From contig JAAYOL010000009.1 in the NCBI GenBank assembly GCA_012520395.1, forward strand, positions 1 to 35,076: a stretch of DNA of 35,076 nucleotides. The letters run 5' to 3'. The notes below the pieces were generated by a model. It made no database searches. It worked only from the letters and a program-made list of their open reading frames with translations, and had not been told where the DNA came from. This document shows, piece after piece, positions 25,815 to 33,554 of the stretch. Numbering within the stretch: position 1 is the first letter of the stretch; every line of letters begins with the position of its first letter. Made by a program: the position numbers and the translations under genes. The stretch is from Clostridiales bacterium (GTDB lineage: Bacteria > Bacillota > Clostridia > Oscillospirales > Oscillospiraceae).

Positions 25815-25990
25815 ATCGCAGTAGAGGTGCGACCCATAAGAGTAACAGCAGGTAGGGCTCCGATGTCCGTTGATATGCTGTGAAAGGGCAGGTCGCCGAA
25901 GTTCTTCCGAAATCGGAGTCGGGGGTACTGGTTGCTTGGTGAATAACCGGGCGACTGTCATCAGTTATGATGGAGAGCTATCTGCTTTTG
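25815..25990 (+). ncRNA. Lysine riboswitch (L box)
   Basis: Class hallmarks in order: AGAGGTGCGA at 25823-25832, AAGAGTAACAG at about 25838, AAGGGCAGGTCGCCGAAG (the AAAGGGC...GCCGAAG element) around 25883-25900, GGCGACTGTCAT at about 25950, and TGGAGAGCTATC at 25971-25982, which closes P1. This aptamer binds L-lysine and usually switches premature termination on. It lies upstream of asd-dapA-dapB, whose end product is lysine, which agrees with the call. Confidence 0.93.
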
Positions 25991-26032
25991 AAATATATAT
26001 TCCCTAGGCCATTAGGGAACATTATATTACAA

Positions 26033-26092
26033 AATCAGCTGGTTTTTCAACCCGCTGATTATTATTTTATCATTATTTTTTTCCGGCTGATT
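26033..26092 (+). terminator. Riboswitch-controlled terminator
   Basis: The stem AATCAGC/GCTGATT (26033-26039 with 26054-26060) has a further GG/CC pairing inside and is followed by a long T-rich tract (26061-26092). It lies between the aptamer and the asd SD, which is where a lysine-induced terminator is expected. A TTCCCT/AGGGAA hairpin at about 26000-26019 lies between aptamer and terminator. Confidence 0.78.
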
Positions 26093-26143
26093 ATTCCGGA
26101 GCTAAAAAAGCATGAAATGCACTATACTATCGGAGGTATTATT

Positions 26144-27220
26144 ATGAAGAAATACAAAGTAGGAGTCATTGGCGGAACAGGCATGGTGGGCCAGCGATTC
26201 GTTTCACTGATGGAAAACCACCCTTGGTTCGAGCTTACGGTTATTGCCGCAAGCCCCCGCAGTGCAGGCAAACGCTACGAGGACGCCGTCGGCTCTCGCT
26301 GGGCCCTTGATACTCCCATGCCGGAGCAGTCAAAGGACATTATCGTCAAAGACGCGCAAATCGACGCGGAGGCCATAGCTGCGGAAGTGGACTTCGTATT
26401 TTCAGCCGTTGACATGAATAAGGATGAGATACAGGCGCTGGAAGAAAAGTACGCAAAGCTTGAGTGCCCCGTTGTTTCAAACAACAGCGCGCACCGCTGG
26501 ACCCCCGACGTTCCGATGGTGGTGCCCGAGATAAATCCCGAGCATCTGGAGGTAATTGAGGCACAGAGAAAACGCCTCGGCACTAAGCGCGGCTTTATCG
26601 CCGTGAAATCCAACTGCTCACTCCAAAGCTACATCCCCGCACTCCACCCCCTTCGCGGCTACGGCATAGATAAGGTGCTCGTCTGCACATACCAGGCCAT
26701 ATCCGGCGCTGGTAAAACCTTTAAATCCTGGCCGGAAATGGTCGACAATGTAATTCCCTATATCGGCGGCGAGGAGGAATAATCCGAGCGCGAGCCGATG
26801 AAGCTCTGGGGAAAGGTGGAAGACGGCGTAATAAAAAATGCCACCGACCCATCTATTACCGCACAGTGCATCCGCGTTGCCGCCTCTGACGGACACATGG
26901 CGGCAGTGTTTGTATCCTTTAAACAGAAGCCTGAAAAGGATGAGATGATAAGAATCTGGAAGTCCTTCGCGGGAAGGGCCCAGGAGCTTGATCTGCCCAC
27001 CGCCCCCAAACAGTTCCTGCACTACTTTGAAGAGGATAACCGTCCCCAGACCAGGCTCGACAGGGACATCGATAAGGGCATGGCCGTGTCTATCGGACGC
27101 CTGCGCCCAGACACACAGTACGATTATAAGTTTGTATGTCTTTCCCACAATACTCTTAGAGGCGCAGCGGGCGGAGCCATGCTGCTTGCCGAGCTGCTTT
27201 GCGCCGAAAATTATATTTAA
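26144..27220 (+). pseudogene. asd: Aspartate-semialdehyde dehydrogenase, in-frame TAA at codon 213
   Basis: A 358-codon gene that converts aspartyl phosphate to aspartate semialdehyde for lysine, DAP, threonine and methionine. Start ATG 26144 (CGGAGGT 6 nt upstream). The N-terminal NADP site is G-G-T-G-M-V-G-Q; the nucleophile Cys158 is in K-S-N-C-S. The frame then meets TAA at 26780-26782, within G-G-E-E-E-stop-S-E-R-E-P, where homologues usually have Lys. It continues uninterrupted in the same frame through Arg244 and His251 (S-D-G-H) to a normal end. A single A-to-T change would explain it. It is either a true nonsense mutation, a sequence error or a two-piece gene; the ATG at 26798 has no well-placed SD. 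Confidence 0.88.
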
Positions 27221-27234
27221 TTGGAGGTCTATCA

Positions 27235-28122
27235 ATGAAAACACCCATTTTTACAGGTTGCGGCGTTGCCATAGTTACTCCGTTCAAGGACGGCAAGGTT
27301 AACTTCGATAAGCTCGGCGAACTTATTGATTTTCAGATAGCCGGCGGAACTTCGTCGATTATTATCTGTGGCACGACCGGAGAGAGCTCCACACAGTCGC
27401 TTGAAGAGCATGTAGCGACAGTCGATTACTGCGTTAAGTACACTAATGGCCGCGTGCCCGTTATTGCGGGGGCCGGCAGCAACGACACCGAAGCTTCGAA
27501 ATTTCTCTGCAAAAGCGCAGAGCAGTCAGGCGCCGACGGACTGCTCGTCGTAACGCCCTATTACAACAAGGCCACCCAGAAGGGCCTGATAAAGCATTAC
27601 ACAGCTCTGGCCGACAGCGTCAATATCCCCATAATACTCTATAACGTACCCGGCCGTACGGGCTGCGGCTTTACTGCCGAAACTTATTATGAACTCTCAA
27701 AGCACCCCAACATCAACGGAACAAAGGAAGCCTCCAGCAATTACACACTGATAAACGAGGCAATGGCACTCTGCGGTGACGATCTGAACTTCTGGAGCGG
27801 TAACGACACCGAAGCGGTCAGCATGGGCGCCCTCGGCGGAAAGGGCGTTATATCTGTTATGGCAAACATTCTGCCGGAAGTTATGTCGGAAATCTGCGAC
27901 CTCTGCCTTAAGGAGGACTTTGCCGCGGCACGCAAGCTTCACCTTAGCTATGTGCCGTTGATGAACGCGATGTTCTATGAAGTTAACCCCATACCCATCA
28001 AGACTGCCATGAATCTGCTTGGAATGGACGCGGGCGAGCTTCGTCTCCCGCTGTGCGAAATGGAGCCACACAATCTGGAGAGGCTTAAGAAGGCCATGCG
28101 CAGCAAGGGTCTGAATGTCTGA
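27235..28122 (+). CDS. dapA: 4-hydroxy-tetrahydrodipicolinate synthase
   Basis: A 295-residue aldolase-family enzyme that condenses aspartate semialdehyde and pyruvate, the first committed step to DAP and lysine. The G-T-T-G-E motif is at 46-50, Tyr136 and Arg141 are in Y-N-V-P-G-R-T-G, and the Schiff-base Lys164 is in G-T-K-E-A-S. ATG 27235 has GGAGGT 6 nt upstream; the longer frame back to 27199 runs into asd and is rejected. It lies 14 nt after asd, under the lysine riboswitch. Confidence 0.95.
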   Translation: MKTPIFTGCGVAIVTPFKDGKVNFDKLGELIDFQIAGGTSSIIICGTTGESSTQSLEEHVATVDYCVKYTNGRVPVIAGAGSNDTEASKFLCKSAEQSGADGLLVVTPYYNKATQKGLIKHYTALADSVNIPIILYNVPGRTGCGFTAETYYELSKHPNINGTKEASSNYTLINEAMALCGDDLNFWSGNDTEAVSMGALGGKGVISVMANILPEVMSEICDLCLKEDFAAARKLHLSYVPLMNAMFYEVNPIPIKTAMNLLGMDAGELRLPLCEMEPHNLERLKKAMRSKGLNV

Positions 28123-28150
28123 TCAAAATACATAGGAAAGAGTGAGCCTA

Positions 28151-28915
28151 ATGCTTAAGCTTATTATTTCGGGCTGTAACGGGCGCATGGGGAAGGCTGT
28201 TGTAGAAGCATGTCGGGCGGGAGGCGATATTCAAATCGTTGCGGGTCTTGACATCAACACAGTTAAGCTCTCCGATTTCCCCGTATATGCCGACCCAATG
28301 GAGTATGGCGGAAGTGCGGATGTAGTTGTTGACTTCTCACATCCCTCAGCTCTCCCTCCCCTTCTTTCATACTGCATTGCCCGCTCCCTCCCTGCCGTGC
28401 TCTGCACCACGGGCTATTCCACCGATCATATAGCCATGATAAACAGCGCGGCTGAAACCATTCCCATCTTCAAGTCAGCTAATATGTCCATAGGAATAAA
28501 CCTGCTCCTCGAATTCGTCAGGAAAGCGGCCGAGGCCCTCGGCAGGGAGTTTGATATAGAAATTGTCGAGCGCCATCACAACAAAAAGATTGACGCTCCG
28601 AGCGGCACGGCCCTTATGCTTGCCGATGCCGCCTCAGAGGGGCTTAAAACCTCCCCCGAGTATATTTATGAGCGCAGAAGTACCCGCGACCCACGCGGTA
28701 AGAATGAGATTGGAATATCGGCGGTGCGCGGAGGAACAATACCGGGAGAGCATGAGGTCATATTTGCCGGGAGCGATGAAGTGATAGAGTTTAAGCACAC
28801 TGTTTACTCCCGCGAGGTACTTGCAGCCGGCACTGTAAGGGCGGCTAAGTATCTTGCAAAGCAGAATAAGGCCCGCATTTACAACATGAACGACCTCTTG
28901 TTCGGGGCGCAGTGA
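28151..28915 (+). CDS. dapB: 4-hydroxy-tetrahydrodipicolinate reductase
   Basis: A 254-residue NAD(P)H reductase for the second DAP-pathway step. The N-terminal nucleotide-binding motif is S-G-C-N-G-R-M-G (residues 7-14); the D-F-S-H-P and C-T-T-G-Y segments follow; the catalytic segment is E-R-H-H-N-K-K-I-D-A-P-S-G-T-A with His142/143 and Lys146. ATG 28151 is chosen by family start; a GTG at 28142 is the alternative. It lies 28 nt after dapA and ends the operon at a strong terminator. lysA, dapL/dapF and lysC are not in the window. Confidence 0.95.
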   Translation: MLKLIISGCNGRMGKAVVEACRAGGDIQIVAGLDINTVKLSDFPVYADPMEYGGSADVVVDFSHPSALPPLLSYCIARSLPAVLCTTGYSTDHIAMINSAAETIPIFKSANMSIGINLLLEFVRKAAEALGREFDIEIVERHHNKKIDAPSGTALMLADAASEGLKTSPEYIYERRSTRDPRGKNEIGISAVRGGTIPGEHEVIFAGSDEVIEFKHTVYSREVLAAGTVRAAKYLAKQNKARIYNMNDLLFGAQ

Positions 28916-28926
28916 CAAATGAAAAT

Positions 28927-28954
28927 AGCCCGGGACGGCTCTGCCTCCCGGGCT
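28927..28954 (+). terminator. Terminator of the asd-dapA-dapB operon
   Basis: A 9-bp GC-rich stem AGCCCGGGA/TCCCGGGCT (28927-28935 with 28946-28954), 11 nt beyond the dapB stop, followed by TTAATTGTT. Confidence 0.85.
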
Positions 28955-29013
28955 TAATTGTTCATTCGTTTGCCTAACCACAGTGCGTCAAGCAGAGAAG
29001 AATAGTTTCTTTG

Positions 29014-29115
29014 TCATACCCTCCGGGATATCTGGCAAAGCAGAAGGACCGCTCCAAAGGGAAGTGTTTCCAAAACCAGCGCCCCTAGCAACAACAAAAC
29101 GGATAGAACAAACAT
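29014..29115 (-). pseudogene. Possible broken small membrane-protein gene
   Basis: A 33-codon ORF on the minus strand gives one hydrophobic helix (V-L-S-V-L-L-L-L-G-A-L-V-L-E-T-L-P-F-G-A-V-L-L). An SD-like GAGGGAGAG stands before an upstream ATG (at about 29127) that is one base out of frame across an A6 run. After the helix, another frame continues F-A-R-Y-P-G-G-Y-D-K-E-T-I-L. The helix style, L-G-A-L-V-L-E-x-L-P-x-G-A-V, recalls small clostridial membrane proteins. Two frame changes would be needed to restore a longer protein, so a decayed gene is my reading. Low certainty. Confidence 0.3.
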
Positions 29116-29179
29116 TTTTTCTTCATAACTCTCCCTCTTGGCCCTAGTTATTTTCCTCGCTCTACTATATCTGTGTAAT

Positions 29180-30013
29180 CTATGTAGCGGACTCGGCAGA
29201 TTCAGACAAAAACGGTGAGTACATCATGAGGGCGGCATTCGCGGTTACGAGTTCTTCGTCTATCATCTGCCCTTCCAAATTGAATGTCCGTCGATAGATT
29301 TCATTGCAGCGGCTGAATCCTCCCCAATACTCTGCCCTCATAATATGGTTTTTCTCAATTATCTCATATCGCAGCGCAGGAGGAGTCGTTGAACGCCACT
29401 CACCCTCAAGGAACTCTTCTCCAACATTTATCAGCAGCTGAAAGTCTTCGTTTGTTTCATTCTTTATCATCAAGTCAATATACGGATAAAAGCAGGTTGC
29501 GCCGCTCCCGAACGGCTGTGTTCTGTTTGAGTCCGGAAAAACATCATAGCCGTGTCTGTGACGTTCAATAACCCTCAGCGGTGTATGAAGGGTCATCCAG
29601 TAAATCAAATTCGACATCTGGCACAGGCCGCCGCCCACCCCGGGCTTTACCTTGCCACCATATAGCTCCATCCCCTCCGAATAGCCCTTTGAACGAGTGG
29701 GCTTGCCAATGAGCTTCCAAAAGCTGAACACTTCTCCTGGACGCAGAATAATTCCGTTTAGTTTGCTCGCCGCAATCTTTAAGTTTGTTATCTTGTTGTA
29801 TTGGTACTGCATATCAAGGTCTTTAAGCTTTCTAAGAAGAATAGTCTCATGGCAAAAATGCGAATACGGCAGGGGTTCACCGTAGCGCGAGGCAAATTTC
29901 GCGCGCTTTGTTAGCCAGATCACGCGTCTGAGAAAACTATAATATACTATCCCGCATTTTATCCGGAGCGCAGACCTTTTAACGGGTTCCTGCAGTTCCG
30001 TGCAGCTTCGCAT
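29180..30013 (-). CDS. VanW family protein
   Basis: A 277-residue protein with the VanW domain (about residues 95-210). Landmarks are the N-x-K-I-A-A-S-K-L-N-G region, I-L-R-P-G-E-V-F-S-F-W, the G-V-G-G-G-L-C-Q-M-S-N-L-I-Y motif, and E-R-H-R-H-G-Y-D-V-F-P-D. VanW proteins occur beside vancomycin-resistance genes and widely in Firmicutes; their biochemistry is unknown. ATG 30013 has GGAGGTGG upstream; the frame open to 30112 crosses a terminator and is rejected. No vanR/S/H/A/X genes are nearby, so a resistance role is not supported. Confidence 0.9.
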   Translation of the reverse strand: MRSCTELQEPVKRSALRIKCGIVYYSFLRRVIWLTKRAKFASRYGEPLPYSHFCHETILLRKLKDLDMQYQYNKITNLKIAASKLNGIILRPGEVFSFWKLIGKPTRSKGYSEGMELYGGKVKPGVGGGLCQMSNLIYWMTLHTPLRVIERHRHGYDVFPDSNRTQPFGSGATCFYPYIDLMIKNETNEDFQLLINVGEEFLEGEWRSTTPPALRYEIIEKNHIMRAEYWGGFSRCNEIYRRTFNLEGQMIDEELVTANAALMMYSPFLSESAESAT

Positions 30014-30087
30014 TTTTCCACCTCCAAATACATAGCAAACGCTGCTAATTATAATAGCATAAATATTCCAGCACTTCAATAAAATAT

Positions 30088-30120
30088 AAAAGTCCATGGC
30101 GATTTTTGCCATGGACTTTT
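30088..30120 (-). terminator. Terminator after the radical-SAM repair pair
   Basis: A 13-bp perfect stem (30088-30100 with 30108-30120), 7-nt loop, followed on the minus strand by ATATTTTATTG. It lies 12 nt beyond the stop at 30132. Confidence 0.88.
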
Positions 30121-30131
30121 CGTTAGCTAAT

Positions 30132-30956
30132 TTATCGAAGCCCTGAAGCGGGAGTATTGTTCGATGTTAGGCGCGCGGGCGCATCTGTTATAGGCCTCGT
30201 ATCGGGCGGAGTCTGCATTTCTGTCAAATGCGCCCAGTATCGCTTAGGCATATGCGTCATGCGGCACTTGGGATTTTCCCTCCCCTCAACCGCAATGGTG
30301 TCGTAAAACCGCTTCCACATAGTGCGGTAACGCAGTTCATCATTGCCCGCCTGGGGCGGAACAAAATCATCAACCTGAATAATACGGCTCCTTCCCTGCT
30401 GGGCCAGCAAAACCAGCTTATGAGTCTTGTCGTATATTATAAAGCAGCCGTCCGGATAGCGGCTTAGAAAATGGTGCTTTATTACGGGTAGGACATTGTT
30501 TTTTGGCTCGATGGTTGCGACCAGCCCACCGCCGAAGTCTGAAAACCTCACGAAACCGCGCAGAAGCGCCGCCTCGTTGCTCAGATGCGTCACGGCCTTG
30601 TTCAATATCCTGACCGTGTCGTCAGTCAGCATTCTCATAACGCTCGCACCGTATTTAAAACCCAGACGGAGAAAGCGCAGGATATGCAATTCCTTGTCCT
30701 TCAGGTCGCTGAGATAAGCGCTGTAAACAAGATTCATAGCCTCGCCGGAGATTTTTTCGACAACGGCCCTCATCACGCGCGAGGCTTTCGTATTGTCCGT
30801 GACCACCTCGCGTATCTCAAAAAGAGATTCCTGCGTCTCGGCATGGCTTATGACGCGCAGCGGAGTTTCCCTTTGGTAAAAACTCTCGAACACACAGCAC
30901 ATCAGCCCCTTGAAGCTGCCATCGTATCTGTATATCAAATCTGGCCCGTCAGACAT
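30132..30956 (-). CDS. TIGR03915/DUF4130-type DNA-metabolism protein
   Basis: A 274-residue protein of the TIGR03915 (SAM-7-link, DUF4130) family, a conserved partner of the TIGR03916 radical-SAM protein. In some proteobacteria, this domain is fused to a uracil-DNA glycosylase-like domain, so a role in repair or modification of DNA bases is inferred. Seen here: Y-R-Y-D-G-S-F-K-G-L-M-C-C-V-F-E near the N-terminus, F-S-D-F-G-G-G-L-V-A-x-I-E-P at about 137-150, H-F-x-x-R-Y-P at about 162, and M-W-K-R-F-Y-D-T-I-A-V-E-x-R-x-N-P near the C-terminus. AAGGGGGG SD 10 nt before the ATG. It overlaps the upstream gene by 22 nt. Confidence 0.88.
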   Translation of the reverse strand: MSDGPDLIYRYDGSFKGLMCCVFESFYQRETPLRVISHAETQESLFEIREVVTDNTKASRVMRAVVEKISGEAMNLVYSAYLSDLKDKELHILRFLRLGFKYGASVMRMLTDDTVRILNKAVTHLSNEAALLRGFVRFSDFGGGLVATIEPKNNVLPVIKHHFLSRYPDGCFIIYDKTHKLVLLAQQGRSRIIQVDDFVPPQAGNDELRYRTMWKRFYDTIAVEGRENPKCRMTHMPKRYWAHLTEMQTPPDTRPITDAPARLTSNNTPASGLR

Positions 30957-32251
30957 TTTATTATATCCCCCCTTGTGACCGTAGTGTCATCGAAAAGGCT
31001 AAGCTGCTCACCACTAGAGCCCTCCATAAGCTGCATGCTTCTGTCAGACAAAAGGCCACGCAATATGCTGTCGTGCGAGATTTTCAGCCCTTCCATCCCC
31101 CTGCCGCTGCAAAGAATAAAATACTGCGCCCTTTTCATCACTACCCCGAGTTTTTTCAGTCCATCAAAATTCAGCGGCCCCGCCCTTCTTGCCTTGATTA
31201 TTCGCTGAGCGCTTTTTACGCCTATCCCGGGCACCCGCAGCAGAGTCTCGTAAGGCGCAGTGTTTACATCAACCGGAAAACTGTCGAGGTGTGCAAGCGC
31301 CCAGCTGCACTTTGGGTCTACAAAGGGGTTGAAGTTGGGATTTTTCTCATCCAGAAGCTCCGAAGCGTCAAACTTATAGAATCTCAGCAGCCAATCGGCC
31401 TGGTACAGCCTGTGTTCACGCAAGAGCGGCGGTTTGGTTGTAAGTGACGGAAGATTCTTCCCCTCGACAACCGGCATATAGGCGGAATAAAACACTCTTT
31501 TCAGCTCGTATTTTTTATAAAGGGCTGCGGCCAGATTCAGAATCTGGTAGTCTGTCTCAGGCGTGGCACCAATTATAATCTGAGTGCTCTGTCCGGCCGG
31601 AGCGAACTGCGGCGCGCTTTTGTAGCGCACCAGCTCCGTTCGGCTTTCGGTGATGCTCTGCCGTATAAGCCCCATCGGCTTGAGGATGTTGTCCTTATTT
31701 TTATCGGGTGCAAGAAGCTGGAGACTCTTTTGTGAAGGCAGCTCAATATTTACGCTCATCCTGTCGGCCAGAAGGCCCATCCTTCTAATCAGAAGCTCGT
31801 CTGCTCCCGGTATGGCCTTGGCGTGGATATAGCCGCCGAAACGATACTCGTAGCGCAGAATTTCGAGTATCTTTATCATTTGCTCACAGGTATAGTCGGG
31901 GTTTCTAATAACGCCGGAGCTCAAAAAAAGCCCCTCTATATAGTTGCGCCTATAAAACTGTATTGTAAGGTCGGCAAGTTCACGCGGCTCAAACGTGGCC
32001 CTTTTAGTATCGTTAGAACGGCGGTTTACGCAATAACTGCAATCGAAGACACAGGAATTGCTCATAAGCACCTTCAGAAGCGTAATACAGCGCCCGTCGG
32101 CGGCAAAGCTGTGGCATATCCCCGCTGCCGACGCATTTCCGATGCCGCCCTTTTGCCCCCGGCGTTCGGCGCCGCTGGAGGTGCAGGCAACGTCGTACTT
32201 TGCCGCTGCGGTCAATATCGTCAGCTTTTCAATGACATCTATATATACCAC
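30935..32251 (-). CDS. Radical-SAM DNA-repair/modification protein (TIGR03916 type)
   Basis: A 438-residue radical-SAM protein, partner of the TIGR03915 gene. The iron-sulfur motif is C-V-F-D-C-S-Y-C (Cys67, Cys71, Cys74). A-A-K-Y-D-V-A-C-T-S-S-G near the N-terminus is characteristic. A C-terminal helix-hairpin-helix (L-L-R-V-P-G-I-G-V-K-S-A-Q-R-I-I, about 350-370) implies DNA binding. The start is uncertain: GTG 32251 opens the frame but lies only 8 nt after the LexA box, and its SD (AAGG) is too close. AAGGGGTGG at about 32249-32257 could serve a non-ATG start a few codons later. The promoter carries a consensus LexA box, so SOS induction is expected. The reaction is unknown. Confidence 0.9.
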   Translation of the reverse strand: MVYIDVIEKLTILTAAAKYDVACTSSGAERRGQKGGIGNASAAGICHSFAADGRCITLLKVLMSNSCVFDCSYCVNRRSNDTKRATFEPRELADLTIQFYRRNYIEGLFLSSGVIRNPDYTCEQMIKILEILRYEYRFGGYIHAKAIPGADELLIRRMGLLADRMSVNIELPSQKSLQLLAPDKNKDNILKPMGLIRQSITESRTELVRYKSAPQFAPAGQSTQIIIGATPETDYQILNLAAALYKKYELKRVFYSAYMPVVEGKNLPSLTTKPPLLREHRLYQADWLLRFYKFDASELLDEKNPNFNPFVDPKCSWALAHLDSFPVDVNTAPYETLLRVPGIGVKSAQRIIKARRAGPLNFDGLKKLGVVMKRAQYFILCSGRGMEGLKISHDSILRGLLSDRSMQLMEGSSGEQLSLFDDTTVTRGDIIKCLTGQI

Positions 32252-32258
32252 CCCTTAC

Positions 32259-32272
32259 CGAACATATGTTCT
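32259..32272 (-). promoter_or_regulatory. LexA (SOS) box
   Basis: CGAACATATGTTCT contains the perfect 12-nt palindrome GAACATATGTTC, which matches the Firmicute LexA/DinR consensus CGAACATATGTTCG at 13 of 14 positions. It sits at the predicted transcription start of the radical-SAM gene, an ideal place for repression. Confidence 0.88.
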
Positions 32273-32278
32273 GCTAAC

Positions 32279-32307
32279 AGAATAGCAAATATTCTCCCTT
32301 TTTTCAA
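32279..32307 (-). promoter_or_regulatory. Promoter of the radical-SAM pair
   Basis: Minus-strand TTGAAA, a 17-nt spacer, then TATTCT (approximately 32279-32307), ending about 7 nt before the LexA box. Transcription would start inside or at the edge of the operator. Confidence 0.62.
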
Positions 32308-32403
32308 GCTTAATTTTAAATTTTCCTAGGAATTTTGTGGTTTATAAGTTATAATAAAAATAAAACTAATTGCAAGGCAATACTGTTCGGGAGTTGAGCG
32401 GGT

Positions 32404-33342
32404 TTGAGAAATTTCTGTACTAAATGCGGCGCCAGAATTAGCAGTAAATATAGCTATTGCGGAAATTGCGGTGCTCCGTTATCGGATGGGCTCAGCCCGG
32501 AGGTCCTGAGTTCTGTAATGGTGAGGGAATTGGAATCAGGGGATGTCGTCTATTACAGACCGCCTGTCTCTCAGTCTGTGCAACCAGCACCTCCGCTATC
32601 CGGTCAAATCCCTGACGCAGAAGATGAATCGACTGACGTCGAAACCCAAAATGATTTGCCTGTCGTCGAAGTTCCTTTATATGAACTCCAGGAGGAAGCT
32701 GCGCCCATTACGGAAGCGCCCGAAATATCGATACCCACAGATATGGATGAGCTATTTACTTCCCTGCCGCTGATGGAAAAGTTCAGTTTCCCGGAGACTG
32801 ATGTTGAGTCAGAGAATTTTGACGAAAAGGCGCAGGACACCCCTTCGGATGCTTCTGAGGAACCGATTGCGAATTTGGAAATGTTCTTTTCTCAGGATAC
32901 AAGGCAGGACTTCCCTAAGACCTCCCCCGTTTCAAGGACTGAGCCTGACAATGAGCTTGATGAGCATGTCAGGAGGTTTTTAAACGATGAGCCGCTAAGT
33001 CAGCCCAATACTGACTCAATCTCCTTAATGGGCTGGGTGGGAATCATATTTCTTCTGATGATACCCGGAGTTAACCTTCTGCTTATTATTATCTGGGCAC
33101 TCGGCGGCTGCCGCAAAAAGCAAAAGGCCCGCTTTGCACGGGCCCTACTTATTGCGATTGTGATTATCGCCCTATTAGTTATTGCTTCTCAGGCGTTGCT
33201 CAAGGATTATATTTACACCGCAATTAGTAACATATTAAGGAGCAAAGCAGTTTCCGAATTTGCTTTAAAGCTCCTCGGTGGTTTTGTAGAAACTGCGGAA
33301 AATTGGGGGCTGGATATGCAATCGCTATTTCCCCCTAGCTAA
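32404..33342 (+). CDS. Zinc-ribbon membrane protein with acidic linker
   Basis: A 312-residue protein of unknown role. An N-terminal zinc ribbon (Cys5, Cys8, Cys19, Cys22) is followed by a long acidic, Pro/Glu/Asp-rich and probably disordered linker (about 50-200). Two membrane helices come next (about 209-232 and 246-264), with the W-x-x-I-x-x-L-x-x-I-P-x-x-N-L-x-x-x-x-x-W-A-L-G pattern shared by many clostridial zinc-ribbon membrane proteins. A short C-terminal tail ends the protein. TTG start at 32404; a GGGAG lies about 11 nt upstream. It is divergent from the SOS gene and ends at a strong terminator. Scaffold or sensor roles are possible; none is shown. Confidence 0.8.
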   Translation: MRNFCTKCGARISSKYSYCGNCGAPLSDGLSPEVLSSVMVRELESGDVVYYRPPVSQSVQPAPPLSGQIPDAEDESTDVETQNDLPVVEVPLYELQEEAAPITEAPEISIPTDMDELFTSLPLMEKFSFPETDVESENFDEKAQDTPSDASEEPIANLEMFFSQDTRQDFPKTSPVSRTEPDNELDEHVRRFLNDEPLSQPNTDSISLMGWVGIIFLLMIPGVNLLLIIIWALGGCRKKQKARFARALLIAIVIIALLVIASQALLKDYIYTAISNILRSKAVSEFALKLLGGFVETAENWGLDMQSLFPPS

Positions 33343-33355
33343 TATCAACATGATT

Positions 33356-33383
33356 GCGCCCGCCGGTTGTCTCCGGCGGGCGC
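33356..33383 (+). terminator. Terminator after the zinc-ribbon membrane gene
   Basis: An 11-bp GC-rich perfect stem (33356-33366 with 33373-33383), 6-nt loop, followed by TGATTTTCTTTG; it lies 13 nt beyond the stop. Confidence 0.87.
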
Positions 33384-33495
33384 TGATTTTCTTTGCGTTG
33401 TCCTTATCCCTAATACCGCTACGACAGGTTTCCCGTTGACGGTTTTGGGAGACAGTCAACAAGTTCAGGGCTCTAGTATGCTGCGGAATAAACAA

Positions 33496-33522
33496 GAGCT
33501 GCGAAGTTAGACTTCGCAGCTC
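33496..33522 (-). terminator. Terminator after the Cys-rich peptide gene
   Basis: A 12-bp perfect stem (33496-33507 with 33511-33522) with a 3-nt loop. The minus-strand continuation TTGTTTATT makes it a terminator for the small gene at 33555-33668. The interval 33384-33495 shows nothing else I can support. Confidence 0.78.
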
Positions 33523-33554
33523 TCGCGGGCAAGTATTAGGTATTCGCCTTTGTT

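Noticed and set aside
26780..26782. Stop-codon recoding to a special amino acid in asd
   Set aside because: The codon is TAA, whereas known selenocysteine uses TGA and pyrrolysine uses TAG; no hairpin like a SECIS follows.
26618..27244. 208-codon minus-strand open frame over asd
   Set aside because: Antisense shadow of asd, with no family similarity or SD; it cannot explain the TAA in asd.
29180..30013. Vancomycin-resistance cluster
   Set aside because: Only a VanW-family gene is present; no vanR/S/H/A/X/Y genes are in the window, and VanW homologues are common without resistance.
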